Under the pieces are notes generated by a model. The model was not told the origin of the DNA. It did not search any database and saw only the letters and a list, made by a program, of their open reading frames with translations. Made by a program: the position numbers and the translations under genes. Below, in pieces: positions 8,058 to 16,142 of a stretch of DNA of 18,743 nucleotides (the first letter of the stretch is position 1; every line of letters starts with the position of its first letter). The DNA is taken from contig JAUNHS010000002.1 of assembly GCA_030523805.1 (NCBI GenBank), positions 19,833-38,575 on the forward strand. Reading direction: 5' to 3'. This DNA comes from Acinetobacter sp. Its GTDB lineage: Bacteria > Pseudomonadota > Gammaproteobacteria > Pseudomonadales > Moraxellaceae.

Positions 8058-8330
8058 ATGAATATTGAACAAATGTTAGCCATGCTAGATGAAAATATTG
8101 TAGATCGTTTGCGTACTGCGGTGGAATTGGGCAAATGGCCGAATGGAATTGCTTTAACGCAAGAGCAACGTGAAACGTGTATGCAAGCAGTATTAGCATG
8201 GGAATATCGTCATTTGCCAGAAGAGCAACGCACAGGCTATATTGACCGTGGCACGAAAGAAGAAGATGAACATTGCGATTCACACGAACCTGCACATGAT
8301 ACCGAGTTTAAGCCGATTCGTTTTACTTAA
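8058..8330 (+). CDS. YeaC/DUF1315 family protein
   Basis: This 90-residue protein has the length and central signature of the E. coli YeaC family (DUF1315): RLRTAVELGKWPNGIALTQE followed by a helix with CMQAVLAWEYRHLPEEQR. Its function is not known. It has no signal peptide or membrane segment and ends in an acidic, His-containing tail (EEDEHCDSHEPAHD). The ATG at 8058 is chosen because TTGGAGA sits about 6 nt upstream; an in-frame TTG at 8046 would overlap that ribosome-binding site. It follows nadK and is bounded by a bidirectional terminator. Confidence 0.85.
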   Translation: MNIEQMLAMLDENIVDRLRTAVELGKWPNGIALTQEQRETCMQAVLAWEYRHLPEEQRTGYIDRGTKEEDEHCDSHEPAHDTEFKPIRFT

Positions 8331-8379
8331 TGGATAGCATGGATTTGATGATGATAACATCAATCATCGTTGCAAAAAA

Positions 8380-8402
8380 TAGGGTGGAAAATGTCCACCC
8401 TA
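8380..8402. terminator. bidirectional Rho-independent terminator
   Basis: A perfect 9-bp stem (TAGGGTGGA/TCCACCCTA) with a 5-nt loop is flanked by an A-run on the left and AATTATTTT on the right. It lies between the convergent DUF1315 gene (+) and the YbiB-like gene (-). The minus-strand reading has the better T-tract. Confidence 0.85.
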
Positions 8403-8416
8403 ATTATTTTCTACCA

Positions 8417-9466
8417 TCATTTTCCTGCATGATGGCGAGTGTGCCATAATTGTTCTGCAAGTTGTTGTGCTTGTTCGGTGTCATGTACCACGTTCATGGT
8501 GCGTAAAGCAATCACTAAGGTGTCAATAATTGCCATTTCGCCATATTCATGCGATTGCTTGCCGAGCCAAACATTTTTAAATAAGTCTAAATCAAAACAA
8601 TCTTCGGCTGGGCTACGGTTTGGCGTGCGTTTAGGCAATTCATAATCTAAAAATTCGCTTTGCTTTACACTGCAAACCAAGGTTTTCGCATCAGGATTGC
8701 GTTCAAATTCGCCCCCTTCGCCTTTGATAACTGCACTGTTTAAATAACCTAAACGTTGTGCCGATTGCTGGTGCGTTGGGCGATAGGCAGGGTGGAAAAT
8801 GGCTTGTAAAGTCGCAGGAGCATTAAACGGATTAAATAAACGCACCAAAGTATGAATAGGCGAACGCAAGCCTAAAATCGGGCGTAATTGCATAAAATCA
8901 TGTAGGCGTGGCGAAAGTGCTTGCAATGGCATATAGGCAAAATGCGATTGCTCTAAAGCGTGAGCCACTTGCTGTTGGGTATGGCAAATTGGATAACCTA
9001 AAGCAGTCAAAACATCTTCCGTATATAAACGCTGTGCTGTATGACTTGCCACGCCGTGCATAAAAACACGATAGCCATGTTGAGCCAAAGTTAAAGCAGA
9101 AAGTAAAAACCATGGATAATGCTTACGCTTGCCTGCATAAGATGACCAATCTAAATCAATCTGCAATTTACAACTGGCATCAAACCGAGACGATTGTACA
9201 AAATCATCTTTCACCGCTTTGGTAAAACCGACCAATTCATCAATCGCTTCTTCTTTGACACGCAATAACATCAAAAATGCACCGATTTGCACATCTAACA
9301 CATCGCCATTTAAAATCATGCGAAATGCGTCGTAGGCTTCCTGTTCAGTCAATGAGCGTGAGCCTGTTTTACCTTTGCCAATAATACGAATATATTGTGC
9401 AAAAGGGTGTTCTTGCATGGTGTTTTTGCTGTGTTGAGCTGTGGTCAATGGTGTATTTTGCGACAT
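8417..9466 (-). CDS. YbiB/TrpD2-type glycosyltransferase-fold protein
   Basis: This is a member of the anthranilate phosphoribosyltransferase-like family, resembling E. coli YbiB (TrpD2), reported to bind nucleic acid rather than act in tryptophan synthesis. At 349 residues it is somewhat longer than E. coli YbiB (320). The N-terminal helical domain shows YIRIIGKGKTGSRSLTEQEA and then LNGDVLDVQIGAFLMLLRVKEEAIDELVGF. The central part has the LDWSSYAGKRKHYPWFLLSA segment, where true TrpD has GTGGD, which argues against ordinary TrpD activity. The start ATG lacks a clear ribosome-binding site, but a strong TATAAT promoter lies about 30 nt upstream. It appears to be monocistronic. E. coli YbiB is LexA-regulated; I see no SOS box here. 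Confidence 0.82.
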   Translation of the reverse strand: MSQNTPLTTAQHSKNTMQEHPFAQYIRIIGKGKTGSRSLTEQEAYDAFRMILNGDVLDVQIGAFLMLLRVKEEAIDELVGFTKAVKDDFVQSSRFDASCKLQIDLDWSSYAGKRKHYPWFLLSALTLAQHGYRVFMHGVASHTAQRLYTEDVLTALGYPICHTQQQVAHALEQSHFAYMPLQALSPRLHDFMQLRPILGLRSPIHTLVRLFNPFNAPATLQAIFHPAYRPTHQQSAQRLGYLNSAVIKGEGGEFERNPDAKTLVCSVKQSEFLDYELPKRTPNRSPAEDCFDLDLFKNVWLGKQSHEYGEMAIIDTLVIALRTMNVVHDTEQAQQLAEQLWHTRHHAGK

Positions 9467-9497
9467 GAGTATGCAATATCAAAATGGAATTTTTCGC

Positions 9498-9525
9498 ATT
9501 ATAGGGCAAATTGCCAATGAGTAAA
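9498..9525 (-). promoter_or_regulatory. promoter of the YbiB-like gene
   Basis: On the minus strand TTTACT and a consensus TATAAT are separated by 16 nt. TATAAT is followed by GCG. The predicted transcript start is near 9491, about 25 nt before the ATG. Confidence 0.6.
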
Positions 9526-10007
9526 AGGGCGAAATCAATGTAAAAAGTGGCTTGGGATTGATTTTAAACATTGATAAGAAATCACATCATACGTTGATGA
9601 TTGTACGATAAAAAGCATTTATAAGACTAAAGTCGCAACAAAAATATGTAATCAGTTTAAAATGATGATTTTTAATCCATGAAAATAGTTAAACATTTGT
9701 TTTTTATGATTTAAATAATAACCATACGATATAATTTATGATGAAAATAAGGGGGGATTTGGCTATCAATGCAGCAAAATGAATCACAATACTGCAATCA
9801 TGTAGGGAATATAACTAGAAATTTACAGCAATTTACAATATATTACGAATATATGAATAATTCTGCATAAGAATTTCCCCGTTGTGTATTCTCTAGCAAC
9901 CATCGCTTCCATTAAAAAATGATCAGCGAAACTTCAGAATAGACGTAAGATAGTTAATAGTTCACTTGTGCATAAAACAAGTTGAATGTATGTGGACGAT
10001 ATGTGTT
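9526..10007 (+). other. long AT-rich non-coding region upstream of dctA
   Basis: No convincing gene is present. It contains a perfect 7-3-7 inverted repeat (ATATATT/AATATAT, 9838-9854) and a second hairpin (AATTCT/AGAATT, 9859-9875). A G6 run lies just after a TATAAT at 9730-9735. No T-tract follows either hairpin, so they are not terminators. If the TATAAT is the dctA promoter, the leader is about 265 nt. Confidence 0.5.
9730..9735 (+). promoter_or_regulatory. candidate -10 element upstream of dctA
   Basis: A consensus TATAAT occurs in the dctA-facing direction in a very AT-rich stretch, with no convincing -35 box. I saw no sigma-54 type GG-N10-GC element in this gap, although rhizobial dctA uses one. 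Confidence 0.3.
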
Positions 10008-11303
10008 ATGACTAAGACTAAGACTCCAATATATAAAGCCTTATACTTTTGGGTGGTTGTGGCTATTATTGCTGGTATTTTGGTAGGGCATTTTTTCCCA
10101 GCTACAGGTGCGGCTTTAGAGCCATTGGGCAAAGCCTTTATTAAATTAGTAAAAATGATTATTGCCCCTGTGATTTTCTTAACGATTGCCACAGGTATCG
10201 CAGGTATGAGCGATATGAAATCGGTCGGTCGTGTGGGCGTGAAGGCAATGATTTACTTCCTATTTTTCTCAACCCTTGCCTTAATTGTAGGTATGGTGGT
10301 TGGTAATGTAGTGAAGCCAGGTGCTGGCTTGGCAGTAGATGCCAACGTCATCAGCAAAGGTGCTGCAAAAATTACAGAATACCAAACCAAAGCACAAGAA
10401 TCTGGTATTGTTAAATTCTTGATGGATATTATTCCAGATACTTTAATTAGCCCATTGGTTGGTAATAGTATCTTACAAGTGTTATTCGTGGCAGTATTAT
10501 TTGGTTTTGCTTTAGCGAAAAGTGGTGAAGCTGGTCGTCCAATTACGACTTTCTTACAACAACTTTCTGAGCCAATCTTCACGATTGTGTCTATGTTGAT
10601 GAAAGTTGCTCCGATTGGTGCATTTGGTGCGATGGCTTATACCATTGGTAAATTTGGTATTGGCTCGGTGATTGATTTAGGTAAATTGGTAGGTACATTC
10701 TACTTAACATCATTACTCTTTATCTTCATCGTATTGGGTGCAGTTGCAAAATACAACGGTTTCTCTATCTTTAAAATGATTCGTTATATCAAAGAAGAGT
10801 TATGGTTAGTATTGGGTACAAGTTCATCTGAAGCGGCATTACCAGACTTAATGCGTAAGATGGAACGTGCAGGTTGTGAAAAATCTGTGGTTGGTTTGGT
10901 TATTCCTACAGGTTACTCGTTCAACCTAGATGGTACAAATATTTATATGACCATGGCAGCATTGTTCATTGCACAAGCCTATGGTGTAGATTTAGACTTG
11001 TGGCAACAAATTACCTTGCTTTTAGTGGCAATGCTCAGCTCTAAAGGTGCAGCAGGTGTAACAGGTGCTGGCTTTATTGCTTTGGCTGCAACCTTGCATG
11101 AAGTGCCAATTATTCCAATTGAAGGTATGGCATTGATTTTAGGTATTGACCGCTTCATGTCTGAATGTCGTGCTTTAACTAACCTTGTAGGTAATGCGTG
11201 TGCAACTATTGTGGTGGCACGTTGGGAAGGTGCGTTGGATAAAGACAAGCTAGACCAAGCAATGAATGGCGAATTGCCACCAACGGCATCTAGCCATAGC
11301 TAA
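10008..11303 (+). CDS. dctA: DctA, C4-dicarboxylate:cation symporter
   Basis: This inner-membrane secondary transporter of the DAACS family takes up succinate, fumarate and malate with cations. With the ATG at 10008 it has 431 residues, typical of DctA. Family marks are [16 protein letters not shown] (39-54), the serine-rich hairpin SSSEAALP (272-279), NLDGT (306-310) and [19 protein letters not shown] (385-403); these resemble DctA more than GltP glutamate carriers. Hydrophobic segments run throughout the protein. Upstream in-frame starts (TTG 9966, ATG 9990) would add a Cys-rich leader not seen in the family, so I chose the ATG giving [10 protein letters not shown]; the ribosome-binding site is weak either way. 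It stands alone, ended by a strong terminator. A glutamate/aspartate substrate is the main alternative. Confidence 0.88.
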   Translation: MTKTKTPIYKALYFWVVVAIIAGILVGHFFPATGAALEPLGKAFIKLVKMIIAPVIFLTIATGIAGMSDMKSVGRVGVKAMIYFLFFSTLALIVGMVVGNVVKPGAGLAVDANVISKGAAKITEYQTKAQESGIVKFLMDIIPDTLISPLVGNSILQVLFVAVLFGFALAKSGEAGRPITTFLQQLSEPIFTIVSMLMKVAPIGAFGAMAYTIGKFGIGSVIDLGKLVGTFYLTSLLFIFIVLGAVAKYNGFSIFKMIRYIKEELWLVLGTSSSEAALPDLMRKMERAGCEKSVVGLVIPTGYSFNLDGTNIYMTMAALFIAQAYGVDLDLWQQITLLLVAMLSSKGAAGVTGAGFIALAATLHEVPIIPIEGMALILGIDRFMSECRALTNLVGNACATIVVARWEGALDKDKLDQAMNGELPPTASSHS

Positions 11304-11346
11304 AATATGGTAAACGTTAAGTAATATTTTGCTTAAACGAACAATC

Positions 11347-11385
11347 AAACAAGGTATCTGTTATGGATACCTTGTTTTTTTTTTT
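11347..11385 (+). terminator. strong Rho-independent terminator of dctA
   Basis: A perfect 12-bp stem (AAACAAGGTATC/GATACCTTGTTT) with a 7-nt loop is followed by an uninterrupted T-run to 11385. It isolates dctA from trpA. Confidence 0.93.
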
Positions 11386-11610
11386 ACGTGTTTAAATTGG
11401 GGGAGTGTCATATCTCATCATTGATCAAAATGAATAAATGAAAAAAATGATTTGGGATAGTTGCTGTGGATTGTAGCGATTTGTATCTTAAAAAAGAGCA
11501 TTATTGGAATTTTTTGTCCTGTTCATATACAAATAAATCATTAAAATATTGAGATATGCTTGAAAATATCCGACAATAAAGGTAAAGCAATTTTATAAAG
11601 GTAAATTCCT
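11386..11610 (+). other. non-coding gap upstream of trpA with a candidate promoter
   Basis: This is AT-rich with no gene. TTGGAA at 11504-11509 and TATACA at 11526-11531 are 16 nt apart and could drive trpA-accD. I see no leader peptide, tryptophan-codon run or attenuator hairpin. Confidence 0.4.
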
Positions 11611-12414
11611 ATGTCTCGTCTAGAAAGCTGTTTTCAACAATTAAAAGCACAACAACGTAAAGCGTTGGTGTCTTATGTGATGGCGGGTGATCCGCAACCG
11701 CAGGTCACTGTGCCATTATTGCATAAAATGGTTGAAGCAGGGGTAGATGTGATTGAGTTGGGTTTACCTTTTTCTGACCCGATGGCAGATGGTCCTGTGA
11801 TTGCACTTGCTGCGGAGCGTGCATTGGCAGCAGGTACAAATACTTTAGATGCTTTGGCAATGGTGAAGCAATTCCGTGAGCAAAATCAACATACGCCTGT
11901 GGTTTTGATGGGTTATTTAAACCCTGTAGAAGTGATTGGCTATGAGCGTTTTGTACAAACTGCTGTAGATTGCGGTGTAGATGGCGTGCTATTGGTAGAT
12001 TTACCACCCGAAGAATCTGAAGAATTTAATGCTTTATTGCGTCAGCATGATTTAGACCAAATTTTCCTATTAGCACCGACATCTACCGATCAGCGTATTC
12101 AAGATGTGGTGAAGCATGGTAAAGGCTTTATCTACTATGTTTCGTTGAAAGGTGTAACGGGTGCGGCAAGTCTAAATGTACAGTCAGCTGCTGAGCGTAT
12201 TGCTAAAATCAAAAGTTATACCGATGTGCCAGTAGGTGTGGGTTTTGGTATTAATGATGCACAATCAGCAAAAGCAATGGCTCAAGTGGCAGATGCGGTG
12301 ATTGTAGGTAGTGCATTTGTTAAGCCTTTTGCAAGTTTGGATATAGAGCAAGCGATTGAACAAACTGTAAATAAAGTGAAGGAGCTTCGAGTTGCACTCG
12401 ATGAGTCAGTATGA
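11611..12414 (+). CDS. trpA: Tryptophan synthase alpha chain
   Basis: TrpA cleaves indole-3-glycerol phosphate to indole and glyceraldehyde 3-phosphate and passes indole to TrpB. The TIM barrel of 267 residues is standard. The catalytic residues are visible at the classical numbers: E49 (in VIELGLPFSDP) and D60 (PMADGP). Further conserved segments are LMGYLNPVEVIGYERF, FIYYVSLKGVTGA (the phosphate/loop 6 region) and VGFGI. AAAGG lies 9 nt before ATG. trpB, its usual upstream partner, is absent: dctA and a strong terminator precede it. The stop codon overlaps the accD start (ATGA), so trpA and accD are probably co-translated. Confidence 0.97.
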   Translation: MSRLESCFQQLKAQQRKALVSYVMAGDPQPQVTVPLLHKMVEAGVDVIELGLPFSDPMADGPVIALAAERALAAGTNTLDALAMVKQFREQNQHTPVVLMGYLNPVEVIGYERFVQTAVDCGVDGVLLVDLPPEESEEFNALLRQHDLDQIFLLAPTSTDQRIQDVVKHGKGFIYYVSLKGVTGAASLNVQSAAERIAKIKSYTDVPVGVGFGINDAQSAKAMAQVADAVIVGSAFVKPFASLDIEQAIEQTVNKVKELRVALDESV

Positions 12415-13307
12415 GTCAGGAATCTAAACCACAAATACAAGCAACAACACCATGGTTTGAACGTGCTTTACCAGGGGTAACGGTGCGTAATGTTGCACCA
12501 GAACTTGCACCTGTGGTGGATAATACGCCAAAGGTGAGCTGTAAAGCGTGTGAGACTGAAATCCCACTAGCACAATTTGAGCAAAATGAACGTGTTTGTC
12601 CACATTGCGATCACCATGCAGCAATGTTGGCACGCCATCGTTTAGAATGGTTTTTGGACGATGTGCAACAAGAATTGGGGCAAGAGTTTACAGCAAAAAA
12701 TCCATTAAATTTTGTGGATTCTCGTCCTTATCCTGAGCGTATGCAAGAAGCACAGCAAAAAACAGGTGAAACTGAAGGCTTGGTGGTATTGCAAGGGACA
12801 TTGAAAAATTTACCTGTGGTTGCCTGTGCTTTTGAGTTTGAATTTATGGGCGGCTCAATGGGAACAGTGGTTGGCGACCGTTTTGTCCGTGCAGCGGAAT
12901 ATGCTTTAGCACATCAGCAACCTTTAATTTGTTTTGCGGCATCAGGTGGTGCTCGTATGCAAGAAGGTATGTTGTCATTGATGCAAATGGCTCGTACATC
13001 GGCTGCAATTAAAAAATTGAAAAATGCACGCATTCCGTATATTGTCGTTTTAACACACCCTGTATATGGTGGTGTAACGGCATCTTTAGCCATGCTTGGT
13101 GATATTCACTTGGCTGAACCAAAAGCAATGATTGGCTTTGCTGGTAAGCGTGTGATTGAGCAAACCGTGCGTGAGAAATTATCTGAACCATTCCAGCGTG
13201 CAGAATATTTGTTAGATCATGGTGTGGTGGATCAAATTGTTCATCGCCGTGATTTGCGTGATACGGTGCATCGTTTATTGACGAAATTATTGAAAATCAA
13301 TGCATAA
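12411..13307 (+). CDS. accD: Acetyl-CoA carboxylase carboxyltransferase subunit beta
   Basis: AccD forms, with AccA, the carboxyltransferase that makes malonyl-CoA for fatty acid synthesis in the cytosol. The N-terminal zinc ribbon has C44, C47, C63 and C66 (CKAC and CPHC). The crotonase-fold core shows GGSMGTVVGDRFVRAAEYAL, SGGARMQEGMLSLMQMART and the VLTHPVYGGVTASLAMLGD segment. The length of 298 residues is normal. The ATG overlaps the trpA TGA by 4 nt with no strong ribosome-binding site of its own, so it probably relies on translational coupling. A terminator follows, splitting it from folC. Confidence 0.97.
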   Translation: MSQESKPQIQATTPWFERALPGVTVRNVAPELAPVVDNTPKVSCKACETEIPLAQFEQNERVCPHCDHHAAMLARHRLEWFLDDVQQELGQEFTAKNPLNFVDSRPYPERMQEAQQKTGETEGLVVLQGTLKNLPVVACAFEFEFMGGSMGTVVGDRFVRAAEYALAHQQPLICFAASGGARMQEGMLSLMQMARTSAAIKKLKNARIPYIVVLTHPVYGGVTASLAMLGDIHLAEPKAMIGFAGKRVIEQTVREKLSEPFQRAEYLLDHGVVDQIVHRRDLRDTVHRLLTKLLKINA

Positions 13308-13331
13308 TTGACATCATCGTAAATCCATAAT

Positions 13332-13363
13332 AAAGGGCTAGGCTACGGTTTAGCCTTTTATTT
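13332..13363 (+). terminator. Rho-independent terminator after accD
   Basis: Two alternative stems overlap here: AAAGGGCTA with TAGCCTTTT (9 bp, one wobble), or the inner AGGCTA/TAGCCT with a 5-nt loop. A TTTTATTT tract follows. It starts about 25 nt after the accD stop. Confidence 0.7.
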
Positions 13364-13448
13364 ATGTGAGCAATTTTTTATTGGTAATGGTTGATTGTTT
13401 TTATAGATGATATAAATAGTCTTTTCCTATCACATAAGTTGCTATTTT

Positions 13449-13478
13449 TTGCTATTTTGTAATGAAACTGCGTATAAT
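13449..13478 (+). promoter_or_regulatory. promoter of folC
   Basis: TTGCTA (13449-13454) and a consensus TATAAT (13473-13478) are 18 nt apart, about 38 nt before the folC ATG. The surrounding 14 bases, CGTATAATAGCGTA, recur exactly at the upp promoter. Confidence 0.65.
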
Positions 13479-13516
13479 AGCGTAAAATTTTAAACCTAAT
13501 AAATGATATATAATTT

Positions 13517-14812
13517 ATGAGCAATCAAACATCGCAAACGACCTTGACTGCACAGCATTCTTTAGATGAATGGTTGGATTATTGGAATCATGTGCATGTT
13601 ACAGGCATTGATTTAGGCTTGGAACGTGTGCAACCTGTGGCAGAATATTTGCAATTATGTACGCCAAATGCCAAGGTGATTAGTGTCGCAGGAACGAATG
13701 GCAAAGGTTCAACCACAACCACGATTGCGAGTATTCTTCATGCGGCTGGTTATAAAGTTGGATTGTACCAATCGCCACATATTTACCGTTTTAATGAGCG
13801 TGTCAAACTGGCAGGCGTAGAAGTGAGCGATGCTGACTTGGTACAAGCCTTTGTGCAGGTTGAGCAAGCACGTTTGGCGTGTCAGTTAAGTTTGTCATTT
13901 TTTGAAGCCACGACTTTGGCAGCTTTGTGGATTTTCAAACAACAAGCCTGTGATGTGTGGGTGCTAGAAGTGGGCTTGGGTGGCCGCTTAGATGTGGTCA
14001 ATGTGATTGATGCTGATGTAGCGGTGATTACCAATATTGGTTTGGATCATGTGGAATGGCTCGGCGATAGTATAGAAAAAATTGCTTACGAAAAAGCAGG
14101 GATTATACGTCCACACATTCCTGTGGTTTTTGCCAGTGAGCAAGCGTTGCCAGTTGCGATTTCACAAAAAGTAGAGCAATGCCAAGCACAATTATATATT
14201 GCAGGACAAGATTATGTAACGCAAACCTTTGCTGATGGTCGTTGGGGGTATGCGTGTCATGGGCTGACGTTGGCTTTAGATGAGCCATCACTCGCCATAG
14301 AAAATGTCTCTGCGGCAATCACGGCAGTCTTATTAAGTGGTTTAAAAGTTGAGCAATCTGCATTGCGACAAGGCGTTGCACAAGCGACTTTGGCAGGCCG
14401 ATTTGAAATTCGTCAAATTCAGCAAAAAACTGTGATTTTTGATGCTGGACACAATTCGCATGGTATTGACTTTTTAGTGAAACAGTTAGACAATTATTTG
14501 CGTAAAAATTCACAGTTTAGCGAGATTGTTAGCGTATTTTCTATGCTTGCCGATAAAGACATTGACAGCGTAGTACAGCAATTAAAACCACACATTACAC
14601 AGTGGCATATTGCAACTTTGGATAATCCACGAGCAAGCACTATGCAAGCTCTTACACAGCCTTTAGCAGGCGAAAATGTACAAGTTTATGCAAATATTCA
14701 GCACGCATTTGCACAGGCTTTACAGCAATTACAGCCACATCAATTATTATTGGTTTGTGGATCGTTTTATACATTAGAAGCAGTTTGGGAATTTCTGAAT
14801 CATGAACAATAA
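13517..14812 (+). CDS. folC: Bifunctional dihydrofolate synthase / folylpolyglutamate synthase
   Basis: FolC adds L-glutamate to dihydropteroate and to folates, using ATP, in the cytosol. It is a Mur-ligase-family enzyme of 431 residues, as expected. The P-loop GTNGKGS is at 59-65, followed by YQSPHIYRFNERVKLAG, which fits folate binding. Then come EVGLGGRLDVVN, the metal-binding ITNIGLDHVEWLG and YEKAGIIR. The C-terminal domain has FEIRQI and IFDAGHNSHGI. No ribosome-binding site is obvious before ATG. The stop lies 11 nt inside the next gene, the SPOR-domain protein, so the two form an operon. The order accD-folC-SPOR gene mirrors accD-folC-dedD of E. coli. Confidence 0.96.
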   Translation: MSNQTSQTTLTAQHSLDEWLDYWNHVHVTGIDLGLERVQPVAEYLQLCTPNAKVISVAGTNGKGSTTTTIASILHAAGYKVGLYQSPHIYRFNERVKLAGVEVSDADLVQAFVQVEQARLACQLSLSFFEATTLAALWIFKQQACDVWVLEVGLGGRLDVVNVIDADVAVITNIGLDHVEWLGDSIEKIAYEKAGIIRPHIPVVFASEQALPVAISQKVEQCQAQLYIAGQDYVTQTFADGRWGYACHGLTLALDEPSLAIENVSAAITAVLLSGLKVEQSALRQGVAQATLAGRFEIRQIQQKTVIFDAGHNSHGIDFLVKQLDNYLRKNSQFSEIVSVFSMLADKDIDSVVQQLKPHITQWHIATLDNPRASTMQALTQPLAGENVQVYANIQHAFAQALQQLQPHQLLLVCGSFYTLEAVWEFLNHEQ

Positions 14813-16022
14813 GCAACGTTTAATCGGCGGTGGTGTAGTTTTAGCTGGTGGTGTGCTGTTAGGAGCATTTGCACTCAATGCAAATAATAATGATGCAACA
14901 CAACAGATGAGTTCTGCTGTGAAAATGATTAGTTCTACAGAGCAAAATCAGATTCCTAAAGTAGAGCAAAATGTCGCCCCAATTAAATTGGAAGAGCTTG
15001 ATGTAGATGTTGCGACTGAAAAGCGTGTGTTAGAAGAACAACGTGTGGCACGAGAAATTGCTAATGCCGAAGAAGCACGAGCACAGCGTGAGACCTTACA
15101 GCGTCAGCGTGAAGCTGAAGCCTTGGCAGCACGTCAGTTAGCAGCGAACCAATCGCAAAATAATAGTGCAACAACAGACGAAGAAAAGCGTAAAGCTGAA
15201 GCTGAGAAGAAAAAACGTGAGCTAGAAGCAAAACGTAAAGCTGAAGAAGCGAAAAAAGCGAATACATCTGATGAAGAAAAGCGTAAAGCCGAAGCTGAAA
15301 AGAAAAAGCGTGAGCTAGAAGCGAAGCGTAAAGCTGAAGCTGAAAAGAAAAAGGCTGAAGAAGCGAAAAAATCTACAGCTACATCATCTGATGAAGCAAA
15401 GCGTAAAGCCGAAGCTGAGAAGAAAAAGCGTGAGCTAGAAGCGAAACGTAAAGCTGAAGCCGAAAAGAAAAAGGCTGAAGAAGCGAAAAAGCCAACAGCT
15501 ACATCATCTGATGAAGCTAAGAAAAAAGCCGAAGCTGAGAAGAAAAAACGTGAGCTAGAAGCGAAACGTAAAGCTGAAGCTGAAAAGAAAAAGGCTGAAG
15601 AAGCGAAAAAATCTACAGCGACTACAGATGAAGCCAAGAAAAAAGCCGAAGCCGAAAAGAAAAAGCGTGAGTTAGAAGCGAAGAAAAAAGCTGAAGCTGA
15701 AAAGAAAACCACATCATCTAGCAAAGATAAAACGCAATGGGTGGTACAAATTTCTTTAACCACAGACAAAGAAAAGGCAAAAGAAGTGGTGTCTAAATTG
15801 CGTGCCAAAGGCTATAAAGTTACGCAAAGTGCGACCAATAAAGGTATCCGTGTCATGGTGCCAGCCAAAGACCGTGCTGCGGCTGAAAATGCACGCAAGA
15901 AAATTAGCAGCGATTCTAGCTTAAATATGCAATCGGCTTGGGTACACGGTTGGGTGCCTTATGAGCATCGCTCAGCACAGGAAAAGAAAGAAGCGAGAGA
16001 AAGTAAAGAAACGAAAAAGTAA
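14802..16022 (+). CDS. SPOR-domain membrane protein with K/E-rich repeats (DedD-like position)
   Basis: This is probably a single-pass inner-membrane protein that reaches through the periplasm and binds denuded septal peptidoglycan. Residues about 7-25 form one transmembrane helix with a short cytosolic N terminus. Residues 60-115 are charged helix. Residues 126-303 form a highly repetitive K/E/A/R tract (about five units). The SPOR domain is at about 311-385 (TQWVVQISLTTDKEKAKEVV, RVMVPAKDRAAAENARKKI, SAWVHGW), with a Lys/Glu tail. It overlaps folC by 11 nt. Its place after folC matches E. coli DedD, but cvpA and purF do not follow. At 406 residues it is much longer than DedD (about 220) because of the repeats. 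A TolA-like composition is convergent; the SPOR end decides the call. Confidence 0.88.
   Translation: MNNKQRLIGGGVVLAGGVLLGAFALNANNNDATQQMSSAVKMISSTEQNQIPKVEQNVAPIKLEELDVDVATEKRVLEEQRVAREIANAEEARAQRETLQRQREAEALAARQLAANQSQNNSATTDEEKRKAEAEKKKRELEAKRKAEEAKKANTSDEEKRKAEAEKKKRELEAKRKAEAEKKKAEEAKKSTATSSDEAKRKAEAEKKKRELEAKRKAEAEKKKAEEAKKPTATSSDEAKKKAEAEKKKRELEAKRKAEAEKKKAEEAKKSTATTDEAKKKAEAEKKKRELEAKKKAEAEKKTTSSSKDKTQWVVQISLTTDKEKAKEVVSKLRAKGYKVTQSATNKGIRVMVPAKDRAAAENARKKISSDSSLNMQSAWVHGWVPYEHRSAQEKKEARESKETKK
15177..15710 (+). repeat. in-frame tandem repeat, 120-bp period, inside the SPOR gene
   Basis: Five units begin with D-E-(E/A)-K at residues 126, 157, 197, 237 and 276. Units 2 and 3 span 40 residues (120 bp), unit 4 spans 39, and units 1 and 5 are shorter. 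The unit body is KAEAEKKKRELEAK followed by RKAEAEKKKAEEAKK, then a Ser/Thr-rich break such as STATS. Copies at 15361-15480 and 15481-15600 differ at only a few bases, mostly synonymous. This fits recent duplication by slippage or unequal recombination. Confidence 0.93.
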
Positions 16023-16065
16023 TCTTATTGATGAAATTTTGTACTTATACGATTTAAACGCAATG

Positions 16066-16097
16066 AAAAGCAGTATCTTTAAGATATTGCTTTTTTT
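16066..16097 (+). terminator. Rho-independent terminator after the SPOR gene
   Basis: A 13-bp stem, AAAAGCAGTATCT against AGATATTGCTTTT with one G-T wobble and a 3-nt loop, runs directly into a T-tract. It closes the folC-SPOR unit. Confidence 0.85.
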
Positions 16098-16113
16098 ATG
16101 ATGTTTTTTATCA

Positions 16114-16142
16114 ATGACTTTTGCTAAAAAGCACAGTAGAAT
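16114..16142 (+). promoter_or_regulatory. promoter of the carbonic anhydrase gene
   Basis: ATGACT and TAGAAT are separated by 17 nt, about 32 nt before ATG. A short dyad, AGCAC (16130-16134) and GTGCT (16144-16148), brackets the -10 element and could be an operator. Confidence 0.5.

Noticed and set aside
8417..9466. Reading the TrpD-like gene as part of a trp cluster with the nearby trpA
   Set aside because: It is on the opposite strand, separated by dctA and a terminator, and lacks the GTGGD motif of true TrpD. It fits YbiB/TrpD2.
9859..9885. AATTCT/AGAATT hairpin as a terminator or attenuator before dctA
   Set aside because: The sequence after the stem is TCCCCGTT with no T-run, and the stem is short and AT-rich.
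10253..10582. Antisense open frame within dctA, with similar ones opposite trpA, accD, folC, mrcB and others
   Set aside because: These lie within strongly conserved coding sequence on the other strand, have no ribosome-binding sites, and encode sequences unlike any family I recognise.
15134..15808. Long antisense open frame (224 codons) rich in Phe/Ser/Ala across the SPOR gene
   Set aside because: It is the complement of the AEAEKKK-type repeats, which carry no reverse-strand stops. Its low-complexity FFFSASA pattern follows the same 120-bp period.
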